64,000 nt of DNA from Kribbella pittospori (GTDB lineage Bacteria; Actinomycetota; Actinomycetes; Propionibacteriales; Kribbellaceae). This document shows positions 42,121-52,504 of this stretch, one piece after another (positions within the stretch are counted from its first letter, which is position 1; the number at the start of each line of letters is the position of its first letter). The notes below the pieces were generated by a model. The model did no database searches. It saw nothing but the letters and a program-made list of their open reading frames with translations, and was not told the origin of the DNA. The position numbers and the translations under genes were made by a program. Where the stretch lies: positions 620,001 through 684,000 of the forward strand of contig NZ_SJKB01000002.1 in the NCBI RefSeq assembly GCF_004331465.1, read 5' to 3'.

Positions 42121-43899
42121 TCAGGAACCGATCGAGATCCGGTCGGTCGCAACCGGTGTGTACGGGTCGTGCGCGGTCAGGTAGTTCGCGAACGCGTCGA
42201 TGTCGAGGCCGCCGAAGAACTTGCTTGTCGCCGTGGTGAAGGCCGGGAAGCCGTCACCGCCGTCGGACAGGAAGTTGTTAGTGACGATCCGGTACGTCGT
42301 CGCGTCCACCAGCGGCTGACCGGCGATCATGATCGATCCGGCCACCACCTTCGAGCCCGCCGCGGCGGCCGGGTTCCAGGTGTAGGTGATCCCGGCGACC
42401 TGGAGCACCTTGAACTTGGCCGGCTCCGGACCGTTGACCCCGGAGAACTGCTGCTCCAGCAGGGCCTTGATCTGGGTGCCCGTCATGTCCATCGACACCA
42501 GGAAGTTGTTGAACGGCTGCACGGTGAACGCCTGCCCGAAGGTGACCTGACCACCGGTCGACGCCAGGTCGGCCCGGATGCCGCCCGGGTTCATGAACGC
42601 CACCACCGGCGTCTTCCCGTCGGTCACCACCGTCGGATCGGCCAGTTGCGCGTCCGCGATCAGGTTGCCGAGCGGTGACTCGAGCGAGTCGTCGGGAGTG
42701 CGCACCACCGACGGGGTGGTGAGGTGGCCGATCACCTTGTTCGCGATCGGGTCGACCAGCGTCTTGTACTTCGCGATCAGCTCGCTGGTCTTGCGGTCCT
42801 GCGGGACGTCCTGGGTGACGATCTGGTTGTTCGCCATCGTGTTCAGCCGGTCGACGTCACCGGTCTTGTTGTCGATGCTGAGCCGGACATCGGTGACCAG
42901 CCGTCCGAACGACGAGGCGCTGGTGACGAGCCGCGGCTGCTTGGCGCTGTCCATCAGCGTGCAGTTGTAGGCCTGGTGGGTGTGGCCGGAGATGATCGCG
43001 TCGATCTCCGGGTCCAGTCCGGCGTTGATGTCGACGATCGGGCCGGAGATGCCCGGGCAGCTGTTGTAGGCCCGCGGGTCGGCCGGGAAGCCACCCTCGT
43101 GCAGCAGCACGACGATCGACTCCACGCCCTTCTTCTTCAGCACCGGAACCAGCGCGTTCGCCGTCTCGACCTCGTCCTTGAAGGTCAGGCCCTCGATCCC
43201 GGACTTGGTCACGATGTTCGGCGTGTTCTCCAGCGTCATGCCGATGAACCCGACCTTGCGGCCGTCCTTGAAGCTCTTGATCGTGTACGGCGCGAACAGC
43301 GTCTTCTGCGTGTTCTCGAAGAACACGTTCGCCGACAGGTACTTGAACTTGGCGCCCGTGAACGGGTGCTTGGCGTCCGGGCAGGAGTTCTGGTTGTTCT
43401 GCCCGTCGCCGTCCGGCAGGCAGCCGCCGGTCTGCATCCGGAGCAGCTCGTGCCAGCCCTCGTCGAACTCGTGGTTGCCGACCGAGGCGGCCTCCAGGCC
43501 CATCCCGTTCAGAGCCTCGATCGTGGGCTCGTCGTGGAACGCGGCCGACAGCAGCGGCGAGGCGCCGATCAGGTCACCCGCGGCGACTGTGACCGAGTCC
43601 TGGCCCTTGGCCTCCGCGGCCGCCCGCAGCTGCTTCAGGTGCGTGGCCAGGTACGCCGCCCCGCCGGCCGGCGTGCCGTTGATGTTGCCGCTCGAGCCGG
43701 TCGCCGGCTCCAGGTTGCCGTGGAAGTCGTTGATGGCGAGCAGCTGGATCTGGGTGTGCGTCGGCTTGGGCTTCGCCGTCGCCGCCTGGGTCACGGTTCC
43801 CCCCGTGGCCAAGCCGAGCACAGCGGCCGTCCCGGCAGCGGCCAGCCCGAGGGCCCATCGCTTCCTCGGCCACGTCTTGTCTCGTCCTGTCAAGGCCAT
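42121..43899 (-). CDS. Secreted bifunctional metallophosphatase / 5'-nucleotidase
   Basis: A 592-residue exported enzyme of the UshA type. Residues 1-42 are a signal peptide. The calcineurin-like domain has the metal motifs [29 protein letters not shown] and SGHTHQAY; the C-terminal 5'-nucleotidase domain starts near 385 with [12 protein letters not shown] and contains [12 protein letters not shown]. It releases phosphate from extracellular nucleotides, which fits the phosphate theme. No PHO box was found upstream. Start ATG 43899 follows ggaga. Confidence 0.93.
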   Translation of the reverse strand: MALTGRDKTWPRKRWALGLAAAGTAAVLGLATGGTVTQAATAKPKPTHTQIQLLAINDFHGNLEPATGSSGNINGTPAGGAAYLATHLKQLRAAAEAKGQDSVTVAAGDLIGASPLLSAAFHDEPTIEALNGMGLEAASVGNHEFDEGWHELLRMQTGGCLPDGDGQNNQNSCPDAKHPFTGAKFKYLSANVFFENTQKTLFAPYTIKSFKDGRKVGFIGMTLENTPNIVTKSGIEGLTFKDEVETANALVPVLKKKGVESIVVLLHEGGFPADPRAYNSCPGISGPIVDINAGLDPEIDAIISGHTHQAYNCTLMDSAKQPRLVTSASSFGRLVTDVRLSIDNKTGDVDRLNTMANNQIVTQDVPQDRKTSELIAKYKTLVDPIANKVIGHLTTPSVVRTPDDSLESPLGNLIADAQLADPTVVTDGKTPVVAFMNPGGIRADLASTGGQVTFGQAFTVQPFNNFLVSMDMTGTQIKALLEQQFSGVNGPEPAKFKVLQVAGITYTWNPAAAAGSKVVAGSIMIAGQPLVDATTYRIVTNNFLSDGGDGFPAFTTATSKFFGGLDIDAFANYLTAHDPYTPVATDRISIGS

Positions 43900-44004
43900 G
43901 TCTTCTCCGTCGTCGTTGCGATCACCTTTGATGCGCGGTGCCGCGAAATTACCCGACTCGCCCGGCCTCTGAAAGGACTTGAGCATGAACTCGTCCGGAC
44001 CTTT

Positions 44005-44010
44005 TACGGT
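44005..44010 (+). promoter_or_regulatory. -10 element of mshD, probable leaderless promoter
   Basis: TACGGT six bases before GTG 44017. Confidence 0.5.
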
Positions 44011-44016
44011 ATTGGA

Positions 44017-44934
44017 GTGACTCTCGAAGCCGTACCCTCACCGTTGCCTTCGGCCACTGCCGCCGCCGTCACAGAGCTCGCCCATGCGGCGGCACAGAGC
44101 GACGGAGTGAACCCGTTGTCGGAGCGCACGCTGCTCCATCTCGACGGCGAGCACTCCGGTGACGTCCACGTCCTCGCGTACGAGGGCGAACCCGGAATCA
44201 TCGAGGTCTCCGGCCTGCAGAGCGCCCGGAACCTGATCGGGTACGGCGCCCTGGCCGCCGACGGCTCCGCCGAGCTGGTCGTCACCCCGTCGGCACGACG
44301 CCAAGGCACCGGCACGGCGCTGCTCCGGATGCTGCTCGACCACGGTGGTGACCGGATCCGGGTCTGGGCCCATGGGCGGCTGCCCGGCTCCGACGAGCTC
44401 GCTACACGGCTCGGTCTGGAGGTCACGCGGGAGCTCTACTTCCTCCGGCGTACCCGGGCGGCACTGCCCGACCCGGTGTGGGCCGAGGGCATCGACGTAC
44501 GGACGTTTGTGCAGGGACAGGACGACGCGGCGTGGCTGCAGGTGAACGCGCGGGCGTTCGCGGACCACCCCGAGCAGGGCAGTTGGACGGCGGAGGATCT
44601 GGCCGAGCGGCTGCAGCAGCCGTGGTTCGATGCGGCCGGCTTCTTCCTGGCTGTGGACGCCAAGAGCGGCGATCTGGCCGGTTTCCACTGGACGAAGGTC
44701 GAGGACGGGGTCGGAGAGGTCTACGTGGTCGGGGTCTCCCCCGACCACCAGGGCAGCGGCTTGGGCAAGGCGCTGACGCTCCAGGGTCTCCGCTATCTCC
44801 AGGATGACCGCGGCCTCGATGCGATCGTGCTGTATGTCGACGGCACGAACACTGCGGCCCGACGTCTCTACACGTCCCTCGGCTTCATCACAGCTGCGCT
44901 GGACGTCCAGTACGCACCCTCCGCCACCCTGTGA
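44017..44934 (+). CDS. mshD: Mycothiol synthase MshD
   Basis: A 305-residue protein of two tandem GNAT acetyltransferase domains, the MshD layout. Acetyl-CoA loops are [15 protein letters not shown] in the N-terminal domain and [14 protein letters not shown] in the C-terminal one; the end is RLYTSLGFI. It acetylates Cys-GlcN-inositol, the last step of mycothiol synthesis. Start is GTG 44017. It lies close to glnR, as in mycobacteria (glnR-mshD); mshA is 32 kb away. Confidence 0.93.
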   Translation: MTLEAVPSPLPSATAAAVTELAHAAAQSDGVNPLSERTLLHLDGEHSGDVHVLAYEGEPGIIEVSGLQSARNLIGYGALAADGSAELVVTPSARRQGTGTALLRMLLDHGGDRIRVWAHGRLPGSDELATRLGLEVTRELYFLRRTRAALPDPVWAEGIDVRTFVQGQDDAAWLQVNARAFADHPEQGSWTAEDLAERLQQPWFDAAGFFLAVDAKSGDLAGFHWTKVEDGVGEVYVVGVSPDHQGSGLGKALTLQGLRYLQDDRGLDAIVLYVDGTNTAARRLYTSLGFITAALDVQYAPSATL

Positions 44935-45061
44935 GTGACGTCACAGCGAAGCTGCGAGCTCACTTCGCGTCATGAACCGCGGCCGGAAACGTCCCACCAT
45001 CAACCAGGAGCCGTCCGTGCCTCTTACCCCCCAGCCGGGCGGCTCCTGGCCCCACCGTCGA

Positions 45062-46177
45062 TCAGCGGAGCACGGCTCTGAGGTGATCGGTGAGATGAGC
45101 GCGTGCCTCCTGGACAGCGCCGGGGACGGCAAGAAGATTCATGAAGCCGTGGGTCAGCCCGCTGTGGCAGATGTGAGTGACCTCGACGCCGGCTGACTTC
45201 AGCGCGTCGGCGTACTCGTTGCCGTCATCGCGGAGGGGATCGAAGCCGCCGGTGGCGATGTAGGTAGGCGCCAAACCGGTGAGGTCGGGGGTCAGAATGG
45301 GCGAGACCAGTGGGTCCGGCCTGACCCCGGGGTCAGGGGTGTAGTGGTCCCGGTACCAGATGATGTCGTGCTCGGTGATGATGAAGCCGTCCGGGAACAG
45401 GTCCCGGCTGGGGCGTCGGTGAACGAGGTCGAGTCCCGGATACAGGAGGACCTGAAGCGCCGGACGCGGGAGGTCGCGGCTGACGCACTGCTGGGCGACC
45501 ACGGCGGCCAGATTCCCGCCGGCACTGTCGCCGCCGACAGCGACCAGCGCGGGATCGACCCCGAGGTCCTCGGCGTGGTCGACCGCCCAGGTGAAGGCCG
45601 CAATGGCATCCTCCGCGGCCGTGGGCGCGGGCGCCTCCGGGGCCAGGCGGTAGTCCACCGAAAGGATCCGGAGACCGGCTTCGTCGGCCAGCGCCCGGCA
45701 CAGGCAGTCGTGGGTATCGAGGTCGCCGACGACCCAGCCACCGCCGTGGAGGAACACGAGCAGCCCACGACCAGCGTCCCTGGGCACGTACAAGCGGGCG
45801 CCGAGCTGACCGTCGGCACCACGGACGGTGAGCTCGGTCACACGGTGTAGTTCCCGCGGGTTCCCGGCGACCAGCTTGCATACCGTGCGCAGATGCGCAC
45901 GTGCCGTGGCCACGTCCGATTTCGTTGTGCTTGGCAACAAACCCTCAACGCGCAGGAGCAGTTGCACCTCGGGGTCAAGAGTGTTGCCGTCGATCTGGAT
46001 CGGCGCACCGGCCAGCCGCCTCCGAACGGCCGTGGGCAGCGCGTACAGCGGCTTCACCGCGTTCGCCTGAACGGCGGACACCGCGTTGCCGAGCAGCGCG
46101 TCCAGTCGTGGGTTCACAAGGCGAGACGCTAGCAACAGCAGCCGGTCCGGGACGGCACCAGCCTGCGAATCGGACAT
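45062..46177 (-). CDS. Alpha/beta hydrolase, hormone-sensitive-lipase-like esterase
   Basis: A 371-residue esterase. The oxyanion motif is [13 protein letters not shown]; the nucleophile is in [13 protein letters not shown]; Asp and His follow in [10 protein letters not shown] and [11 protein letters not shown] helical cap of about 110 residues precedes the catalytic fold. Substrates are usually short to medium acyl esters. Start ATG 46177 is only 34 bp from divergent ppk, so the two promoters overlap. Confidence 0.9.
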   Translation of the reverse strand: MSDSQAGAVPDRLLLLASRLVNPRLDALLGNAVSAVQANAVKPLYALPTAVRRRLAGAPIQIDGNTLDPEVQLLLRVEGLLPSTTKSDVATARAHLRTVCKLVAGNPRELHRVTELTVRGADGQLGARLYVPRDAGRGLLVFLHGGGWVVGDLDTHDCLCRALADEAGLRILSVDYRLAPEAPAPTAAEDAIAAFTWAVDHAEDLGVDPALVAVGGDSAGGNLAAVVAQQCVSRDLPRPALQVLLYPGLDLVHRRPSRDLFPDGFIITEHDIIWYRDHYTPDPGVRPDPLVSPILTPDLTGLAPTYIATGGFDPLRDDGNEYADALKSAGVEVTHICHSGLTHGFMNLLAVPGAVQEARAHLTDHLRAVLR

Positions 46178-46183
46178 GCCCGT

Positions 46184-46201
46184 GGCTACCTCCCGTTCAC
46201 C
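46184..46201 (+). promoter_or_regulatory. Weak PHO-box-like site ahead of ppk
   Basis: GTTCACC (46195-46201) with a poorer unit GGCTACC 11 bp upstream (46184-46190). It lies only 10 bp before the ppk ATG and would overlap its ribosome site, so it may instead act on transcription from further upstream or on the divergent esterase. Confidence 0.4.
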
Positions 46202-46211
46202 AAAGGATGGG

Positions 46212-48371
46212 ATGCTGGACAACGTGGCAGGAGACTTGCTGGCGTCCCACAACCGGGAGTACGACGTCGAGCCCCCGTACGACATCACGGCGGCCGGCGA
46301 CCTCCCGGAGGACCGTTTTTCCGATCGCGAGCTGAGCTGGCTCGCGTTCAACCAGCGCGTTCTCGAGCTGGCCGAGAACGATCGGGTCCCGCTCCTGGAG
46401 AGGGCCAAGTTCCTGGCCATCTTCGCCAACAACCTGGACGAGTTCTTCATGGTCCGGATCGCCGGTCTGAAGCGCCGCATCGCCGCCGGTGTCGCGGTGA
46501 AGGCGGCCAGTGGCCTGCTTCCGCGCGAGGTGCTCGACCGGAGCCTGGCCCGCAGCCGCGAGCTGATGGACCGGCACGCGCAGACCTGGCGGAAGGCGGT
46601 CCAGCCGGCGCTGACCGAGCAGGGCATCGACATCCTCCGCTGGGAAGAGCTCGCGCACAGTGAGCGCGAGGAGATGACCCAGTTCTTCCGGGACCGCGTC
46701 TTCCCGGTGCTGACCCCGCTGGCGGTCGACCCGTCGCACCCGTTCCCGTACATCTCCGGCCTGTCGCTGAACCTGGCGGTCGTGGTCCGCAACCCCGACA
46801 CCGGCGGCGACCACTTCGCCCGGGTCAAGGTGCCGCCGCTGCTGCCGCGGTTCGTGCAGGTCGCGGAGGGCCGGTTCGTCCCGCTGGAGGACGTCATCGC
46901 GACCCACCTGGGGCAGCTGTTCCCGGGGATGGAGGTCACCCAGCACCACACCTTCCGGGTCACCCGCAACGAGGACCTGGAGGTCGAGGAGGACGACGCC
47001 GAGAACCTGCTGGCCGCGCTCGAGAAGGAGCTGCTGCGCCGCCGGTTCGGCCCGCCGGTCCGGCTCGAGGTGGAGGAGTCGATCGACCCGCAGGTGAAGG
47101 CGCTGCTGCTGTCGGAGCTGGGCGTCACCGCGTCCGAGGTGTTCGAGTTGCCTGGCCCGCTGGACCTGCGTGGCCTGTTCAACATCGCCGGTCTGGACCG
47201 GGCCGAGCTGAAGTACCCCGGCTTCGTGCCCTCCACCCATCCGCACCTGGCGGAGGTCGAGACGTCAAACCCGGCGGACATGTTCGTCGCCCTGAAGCAG
47301 CGCGACGTACTGGTGCACCACCCGTACGACTCGTTCTCGACCAGCGTGCAGCGGTTCATCGAGCAGGCCGCCGCGGATCCGCACGTGCTGGCGATCAAGC
47401 AAACGCTCTACCGGACGTCGGGTGACTCCCCGATCGTGGACGCGTTGATCGACGCGGCCGAGGCGGGCAAGCAGGTGCTGGTGCTGGTGGAGATCCAGGC
47501 CCGGTTCGACGAGCAGGCGAACATCAAGTGGGCCCGCCAGCTCGAGCATGCCGGCTGTCATGTGGTGTACGGCGTGATCGGCCTCAAGACCCACTGCAAG
47601 CTGTCGATGGTGGTGCGCGACGAGCCGGACGGCCTGCGCCGCTACGTCCACATCGGCACGGGCAACTACCACCCCAAGACCGCCAGGCTGTACGAGGACC
47701 TCGGCCTGCTCACCAGCGACCGGGTGGTCACCGAGGACATCGCCCACCTGTTCAACCACCTGTCCGGCTTCGGCCGCAGCTCCGGCTACCGGCGGATCCT
47801 GGTCGCGCCCCAGTCGGTGCGGCGGGGCCTGATGGAGCGGATCGAGCGCGAGGTGCAGCATCACCTGGCCGGCCGGCCCGCGAAGGTCCGGATCAAGGTG
47901 AACAGCCTGGTCGACGAGGCACTCTGCGACGCGCTGTACCGGGCGTCGCAGGCCGGCGTACCGATCGAGCTCTGGATCCGCGGCATCTGCACGCTCCGGC
48001 CCGGCATCCCCGGCCTGTCCGAGAACATCCAGGTGCGCAGCATCCTGGGCCGGTTCCTCGAGCACAGCCGGGTGTTCTACTTCGAGAACGGCGGTGAACC
48101 GGAGGTGTGGATCGGCTCGGCCGACCTGATGCACCGCAACCTGGACCGCCGGGTCGAGGTGCTGGTCCAGCTCAAGCAGCAGGACCACATCGCCGAACTG
48201 GACGAGCTCTTCGACCTCGCGCTCGACGAGGACACCCAGTCGTGGTGGCTGCAGCCCGACGACACCTGGCAGGCGAAACTGACCGGACCGGGCGGAGAAC
48301 CGCTGCGCGACTTGCAGGAAAGACTCATCGCCACGCGTGGCCGACGCAGAACCGCTGACCCGATTACCTAG
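46212..48371 (+). CDS. ppk: Polyphosphate kinase 1
   Basis: A 719-residue PPK1 with all four domains. The N-terminal part has [17 protein letters not shown] and [14 protein letters not shown]; the catalytic His is H461 in [14 protein letters not shown], matching the autophosphorylated His of E. coli; the second PLD-like motif is [18 protein letters not shown]. It polymerises ATP gamma-phosphate into polyphosphate. Start ATG 46212 follows aagga; an in-frame upstream ATG inside the esterase gene was rejected. The TAG stop is part of the next gene's -10. Confidence 0.97.
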   Translation: MLDNVAGDLLASHNREYDVEPPYDITAAGDLPEDRFSDRELSWLAFNQRVLELAENDRVPLLERAKFLAIFANNLDEFFMVRIAGLKRRIAAGVAVKAASGLLPREVLDRSLARSRELMDRHAQTWRKAVQPALTEQGIDILRWEELAHSEREEMTQFFRDRVFPVLTPLAVDPSHPFPYISGLSLNLAVVVRNPDTGGDHFARVKVPPLLPRFVQVAEGRFVPLEDVIATHLGQLFPGMEVTQHHTFRVTRNEDLEVEEDDAENLLAALEKELLRRRFGPPVRLEVEESIDPQVKALLLSELGVTASEVFELPGPLDLRGLFNIAGLDRAELKYPGFVPSTHPHLAEVETSNPADMFVALKQRDVLVHHPYDSFSTSVQRFIEQAAADPHVLAIKQTLYRTSGDSPIVDALIDAAEAGKQVLVLVEIQARFDEQANIKWARQLEHAGCHVVYGVIGLKTHCKLSMVVRDEPDGLRRYVHIGTGNYHPKTARLYEDLGLLTSDRVVTEDIAHLFNHLSGFGRSSGYRRILVAPQSVRRGLMERIEREVQHHLAGRPAKVRIKVNSLVDEALCDALYRASQAGVPIELWIRGICTLRPGIPGLSENIQVRSILGRFLEHSRVFYFENGGEPEVWIGSADLMHRNLDRRVEVLVQLKQQDHIAELDELFDLALDEDTQSWWLQPDDTWQAKLTGPGGEPLRDLQERLIATRGRRRTADPIT

Positions 48372-48374
48372 GCT
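48369..48374 (+). promoter_or_regulatory. -10 element of the Nudix gene, overlapping the ppk stop
   Basis: TAGGCT six bases before ATG 48381; its first three bases are the ppk TAG stop codon. Confidence 0.45.
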
Positions 48375-48380
48375 GACATC

Positions 48381-49262
48381 ATGAGCAACCCGGCGACGGT
48401 CATCGCCGCGGGTGGTGTCGTGTGGCGTGAGCGCCGCGACACCCGGCAGGTGCTGCTGGTGCACCGTCCCCGGTACGACGACTGGTCCCTGCCCAAGGGG
48501 AAACTGAATCAGCACGAGCATGTACTGCGTGCGGCCGGCCGCGAGATCGAGGAGGAGACCGGATACCGGGTCGTGCTCGGCCCACCGGTCGGTGTGCAGC
48601 GCTACACGGTCCGCAAGAACGGCGGGACCGCGCCGAAGCTGGTGCACTACTGGTCCGCCAGACCAGTCGACGACAACAGCGACTTCCGCCCCAACGACGA
48701 GGTGGACGAGGTCGCCTGGCTGCCGGTGGACAAGGCCCGCACCAAGCTCAGCTATCCCCGGGACGTGGACATCCTGGACAACCTCGACCGGGTGATCCCG
48801 GTCGTCGCCACCCTCGTCCTGGTGCGGCACGCCGCGGCGGTCAAGCGCAAGGACTGGGACGGCAAGGACACCAACAGACCGCTCAGCGACACCGGTACGG
48901 CGGTTGCCGAGCGCCTGACCGGCGTACTCGCCGCACTGGGAGTGAACCGGCTGATCAGCAGCGACGCGGAGCGGTGCATCGCGACCCTCAGGCCGTACGC
49001 CGCCTCGATCGGACGGCACATTCACCTGTGGCCGGAGATCTCCGAGCGCGGGTACGACGCCGATCCGGACGGGCTCCGTGGACTGGCGGACCGGGCCTGG
49101 AAACAGGGCAAGGTGACCGCCGTCTGTTCGCACCGGCCGGTGCTGCCTGCGCTGGCCCGGGAGCTGGGGCTGAGGGTGGGGAAGTTCTCCCCCGGCGCCT
49201 TCGTGGTGGCCCACCAACTGGCCGGCGGGCGGCTGGTGCACGAGCGCTTCAGCGCCCCCTGA
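48381..49262 (+). CDS. Nudix hydrolase fused to histidine phosphatase (MutT1 type)
   Basis: A 293-residue two-domain enzyme. The Nudix box fits GX5EX7REXXEEXG (GKLNQHEHVLRAAGREIEEE) in residues 35-60; the histidine phosphatase domain starts near 143 with LVLVRHAAAV and has the second His in CSHRPVLPALA. The same fusion in mycobacteria (MutT1) degrades 8-oxo-dGTP and diadenosine polyphosphates. It follows ppk within ten bases, so they may share a transcript as well as having separate starts. Confidence 0.92.
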   Translation: MSNPATVIAAGGVVWRERRDTRQVLLVHRPRYDDWSLPKGKLNQHEHVLRAAGREIEEETGYRVVLGPPVGVQRYTVRKNGGTAPKLVHYWSARPVDDNSDFRPNDEVDEVAWLPVDKARTKLSYPRDVDILDNLDRVIPVVATLVLVRHAAAVKRKDWDGKDTNRPLSDTGTAVAERLTGVLAALGVNRLISSDAERCIATLRPYAASIGRHIHLWPEISERGYDADPDGLRGLADRAWKQGKVTAVCSHRPVLPALARELGLRVGKFSPGAFVVAHQLAGGRLVHERFSAP

Positions 49263-49414
49263 AGGTGATCGTCGACACACCCCGGGCACGGCTCGGTGAC
49301 GATCCAGGCACAGCCGCTGGGGCACCCGAGTCACACTGGTGGTGACGGGTATGTTCCTACCGAGGAACCGGCGCCCCACCGGGTGCCGGTCTGAGGAGAG
49401 GTTCGGGGCGCACC

Positions 49415-49888
49415 ATGACGATGATGCGAGAACTGACACTGATCGGGATCCGGATGGAATCGCCCAACCGGGCCCCGGTGATGATGCTGCGCGAGACCGA
49501 GGGCTACCGCTACCTGCCGATCTCGATCGGCTCGGTCGAGGCGACCGCGATCGCCTACGAGGAGCAGGGCCTGCGCCCGTCGCGTCCGCTCACCCACGAC
49601 CTGATGCGCGACCTGATCGAGGCCTTCGGCGTCCACATCGAGGCGGTCGAGATCGTCGAGTTGCGCGACGCGGTCTTCTACGCCGAGCTTGTCCTCGGCA
49701 ACGGTGCCCGGGTGTCCGCTCGGCCGAGCGACTCGGTCGCCCTCGCGGTCCGGCTCGGTACGCCGATCCGTTGTACCGAACAGGTGCTCCGCGAGGCCGG
49801 CGTGGCGACGCCGGAGGAGGAGCAGGCCGAGCTCGAACGGTTCCGCCAGTTCCTCGACGGCGTGGCCCCGGAGGACTTCTCCAGCTGA
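49415..49888 (+). CDS. Bifunctional nuclease (BFN/DUF151) domain protein
   Basis: A 157-residue protein with one BFN domain: PVMMLRETEGYRYLPISIG, HDLMRDLIEAFG and ARPSDSVALAVRLGTPI. The family has reported nuclease activity in plants and Thermotoga; the bacterial role is unclear. An ATG at 49421 is an alternative start. No promoter is evident within 150 bp. Confidence 0.9.
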   Translation: MTMMRELTLIGIRMESPNRAPVMMLRETEGYRYLPISIGSVEATAIAYEEQGLRPSRPLTHDLMRDLIEAFGVHIEAVEIVELRDAVFYAELVLGNGARVSARPSDSVALAVRLGTPIRCTEQVLREAGVATPEEEQAELERFRQFLDGVAPEDFSS

Positions 49889-50043
49889 ATCCCGACGCCG
49901 GTTGTTCATCTCCGGCGATGTGCCCAGCGTCACCGAAATGTGGGCCGACGGGCGTTCGGTTCTACGCAGAGTCACGGCTCTTAACGCAGTTCACCTGCTG
50001 GCCGCCTGGCGGCACGCCAGCCGTCGCACACGCTATTGGAATC

Positions 50044-50083
50044 GTTCACCGCTCGTTCACCGACGACGGACCGGTCGGTCACC
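50044..50083 (+). promoter_or_regulatory. PHO box of the pst operon
   Basis: In-phase 11-bp units: GTTCACC at 50044, GTTCACC at 50055, a weak ACGGACC at 50066 and GGTCACC at 50077. A further GTTCACC at 49989-49995 is also in phase (55 bp upstream). The last unit ends ten bases before a -10. This is the strongest PHO box in the window. Confidence 0.85.
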
Positions 50084-50092
50084 TCGTCTCCC

Positions 50093-50098
50093 TACCGT
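50093..50098 (+). promoter_or_regulatory. -10 element of pstS
   Basis: TACCGT, giving a transcript start near 50105 and a leader of about 40 bases that contains the pstS ribosome site agaaggg. Confidence 0.55.
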
Positions 50099-50144
50099 CT
50101 GTGGAAGTTCAGAAGTCTGATTCCCGCAGAAGGGCAACACTCTC

Positions 50145-51257
50145 GTGTCCGTCAATCGCCTGCTCCGCGTCGGCTCCGTCGCCGTGGCATCCCTCGGTGT
50201 GCTCGCTCTGAGCGCCTGTGGCAGTGACCCGGAGCCGTCCGGCTCCTCGAACCCGAGCAGCTCGGATTCCTCGGCCGCCGCCGACTGCCCGCAGGGCACC
50301 CTGAACGCCGAGGGTTCCTCGGCGCAGAAGAACGCCATCGACGAGGTCATCAGCAAGTACAACGAGAAGTGCGCCGACGTCACGGTGAACTACAACCCGA
50401 CCGGTTCCGGTGCGGGCATCAAGCAGTTCAACGCGTCGCAGGTCGACTTCGCCGGCTCCGACTCGGCCCTCAAGCCCGAGGAGATGACCGCGGCCACGAA
50501 GCGCTGCGCGAACAACGCGGCCGTCGACCTGCCGATGGTCATCGGCCCGGTCGCGATCGCCTACAACGTCGAGGGCCTGGACAAGCTGGTCCTGGACGGC
50601 CCGACCGCCGCCAAGATCTTCCAGGGCACCATCAAGACCTGGAACGACCCGGCGATCGCCAAGCTGAACTCGGGCGCCACCCTGCCGTCGGCCCCGATCT
50701 CGGTGTTCTTCCGCTCCGACGAGTCCGGCACCACCGAGAACTTCTCCAAGTACCTGGCCGCCTCCGGCGCCGGTGCCTGGACCGGTGAGCCGGCCAAGAA
50801 GTGGACCGGCACGGGTGCCGGCAAGGAGAAGTCCGCGGGTGTGGCCGAGGGCGTGAAGAGCACCAAGAACTCGATCACCTACGTCGAGTGGTCGTACGCC
50901 GTCGACAACAAGCTCGGCATCGCCCAGATCGACAACGGCTCGGGCACCCCGATCGAGCTGTCGGCCGAGTCCGCGGGCAAGGCGCTGGCCGCCGCGAAGC
51001 CGGCCGGTACCGGCTCCGACCTGGCGCTGAAGCTGGACTACGCGACCAAGGAGGCGGGCGCCTACCCGATCATCCTGGTCACCTACGAGATCGCCTGCAC
51101 CAAGGGTCTGCCGGCCGAGAAGACCGCGCTGGTGAAGAGCTTCCTGACCTACTTCGCGAGCAAGGACGGCCAGGCGTCGCTGACCGACCTGAACTACGCG
51201 CCGCTGCCGGAGGAGATCCGGACCAAGGTCGACGCGGCGATCCAGTCGATCAGCTGA
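50145..51257 (+). CDS. pstS: Phosphate ABC transporter, phosphate-binding lipoprotein PstS
   Basis: A 370-residue lipoprotein with a signal ending VLALSACGS (lipobox Cys). The ligand-binding motifs are NAEGSSAQKNAIDE, YNPTGSGAGIKQF, DFAGSDSALK and RSDESGTTENFSKYL. It captures phosphate outside the membrane for PstCAB. Start is GTG 50145 behind agaaggg. A hairpin follows before pstC, and a PHO box precedes the gene. Confidence 0.97.
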   Translation: MSVNRLLRVGSVAVASLGVLALSACGSDPEPSGSSNPSSSDSSAAADCPQGTLNAEGSSAQKNAIDEVISKYNEKCADVTVNYNPTGSGAGIKQFNASQVDFAGSDSALKPEEMTAATKRCANNAAVDLPMVIGPVAIAYNVEGLDKLVLDGPTAAKIFQGTIKTWNDPAIAKLNSGATLPSAPISVFFRSDESGTTENFSKYLAASGAGAWTGEPAKKWTGTGAGKEKSAGVAEGVKSTKNSITYVEWSYAVDNKLGIAQIDNGSGTPIELSAESAGKALAAAKPAGTGSDLALKLDYATKEAGAYPIILVTYEIACTKGLPAEKTALVKSFLTYFASKDGQASLTDLNYAPLPEEIRTKVDAAIQSIS

Positions 51258-51295
51258 GTCGGTCGATCCGCTGACGACGAAGCAGCACTGATGCG

Positions 51296-51334
51296 AGCCC
51301 CGGCCGGTCCGAGTCATCGGAAGCGGCCGGGGCT
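51296..51334 (+). terminator. Hairpin attenuator between pstS and pstC
   Basis: Perfect 11-bp GC-rich stem (51296-51306 with 51324-51334), 17-base loop, no T-tract beyond TT. It is likely to stop or process some transcripts so that PstS is made in excess of the membrane subunits. Confidence 0.6.
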
Positions 51335-51418
51335 TCGCCTCGTCGGACCCGGGAGCGGGTTCAACCTGATCCTCAGTCCGGACCTGACCCCACGACCAAG
51401 GCGCTTGGAGCACCATCG

Positions 51419-52504
51419 ATGAGTAGTCCAGACGGCACGGAACCGCCCGGCCGGCCGGCGGAACCCGCCGCCGTGGCAGCAACCGGCGACCAGGCCGGAC
51501 CGAAGCTCGACCTCGGCCCGGTCGGCCACCTCGGCGACCGGCTGTTCAGCAGCCTGGCGCACGGCTCCGGCGCCCTGGTGATCGCGATCGTCTCGTTCGT
51601 CGGCATCTTCCTGCTGGCGCTGGCGATCCCGGCACTGGCCGACGACCAGAGCAGTTTCCTCTTCTCCCGGATCTGGGAGCCCGGCGGCGACCAGCCCCGG
51701 TTCGGCATCGCGGCGATGTTCTACACCACTGTGATCAGCTCGATCATCGCGATGATCATCGCGGTCCCGATCGCGGTCGGCGTCGCGCTGTTCGTCACGT
51801 ACTACGCGCCGAAGCGACTGGCCACGCCGGTCGCGCACGCGGTCGACCTGCTCGCCGCCGTCCCGTCGATCATCTACGGCCTGTGGGGCATCCTGTTCTT
51901 CGCGCCGATCCTGCGGCCGGTGATCGACGGTCTCGCCACCGCCCTCGGCTGGCTGCCGCTGTTCGAGAAGCCGCCGGGCGACAACGTCGGCGTGGTGTTC
52001 ACCGCGTCCGTCGTACTGGCCATCATGATCCTGCCGGTCGTCACCGCGATCAGCCGGGAGATCTTCACCCAGACCCCGGTCGCGCACCGCGAGGGCGCAC
52101 TCGCGCTCGGGGCGACCAAGTGGGAGATGATCCGGATGGCCGTGCTGCCGTACGGCCGGTCCGGTGTGGTGAGCGCCTCGATGCTCGGCCTGGGCCGGGC
52201 CCTCGGTGAGACCGTCGCCGTACTGATCATCCTGTCGGTGCCGAACGCCAACGACCCGTGGAACTCGTCGATCTTCGCCGGTGGCGAGACCTTCGCGTCG
52301 AAGATCGCCAACAACGCCGCCGAGTTCGACTCGCCGGAGAAGACCGGCGCCTACATCGCGGCCGGCCTGGTGCTGTTCGTGGTGACGTTCCTGGTCAACT
52401 CCGCGGCCCGGCTCATCGTCGCCCGCAGTGGACCGGGCGGGAAGCGGACACGACGCAACCGCAGCGCCGGCGGAGCCGCCGCGAAGGAAGGAGCCGTAGC
52501 GTGA
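51419..52504 (+). CDS. pstC: Phosphate ABC transporter permease PstC
   Basis: A 361-residue permease with six predicted helices. The ABC-interaction EAA loop is REGALALGATKWEMIRMAVL; other signatures are DLLAAVPSIIYGLWG and LGRALGETVAVLI. The N-terminal 40 residues are hydrophilic and variable, and the C-terminus is basic. The PstA GTG overlaps the stop by four bases. The start ATG follows ttggag by eight bases. Confidence 0.97.
   Translation: MSSPDGTEPPGRPAEPAAVAATGDQAGPKLDLGPVGHLGDRLFSSLAHGSGALVIAIVSFVGIFLLALAIPALADDQSSFLFSRIWEPGGDQPRFGIAAMFYTTVISSIIAMIIAVPIAVGVALFVTYYAPKRLATPVAHAVDLLAAVPSIIYGLWGILFFAPILRPVIDGLATALGWLPLFEKPPGDNVGVVFTASVVLAIMILPVVTAISREIFTQTPVAHREGALALGATKWEMIRMAVLPYGRSGVVSASMLGLGRALGETVAVLIILSVPNANDPWNSSIFAGGETFASKIANNAAEFDSPEKTGAYIAAGLVLFVVTFLVNSAARLIVARSGPGGKRTRRNRSAGGAAAKEGAVA

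Noticed and set aside
43900..44000. Possible PHO box before the 5'-nucleotidase
   Set aside because: A single GTTCATG is present with no second unit at 11 bp, and it lies beyond the mshD promoter.
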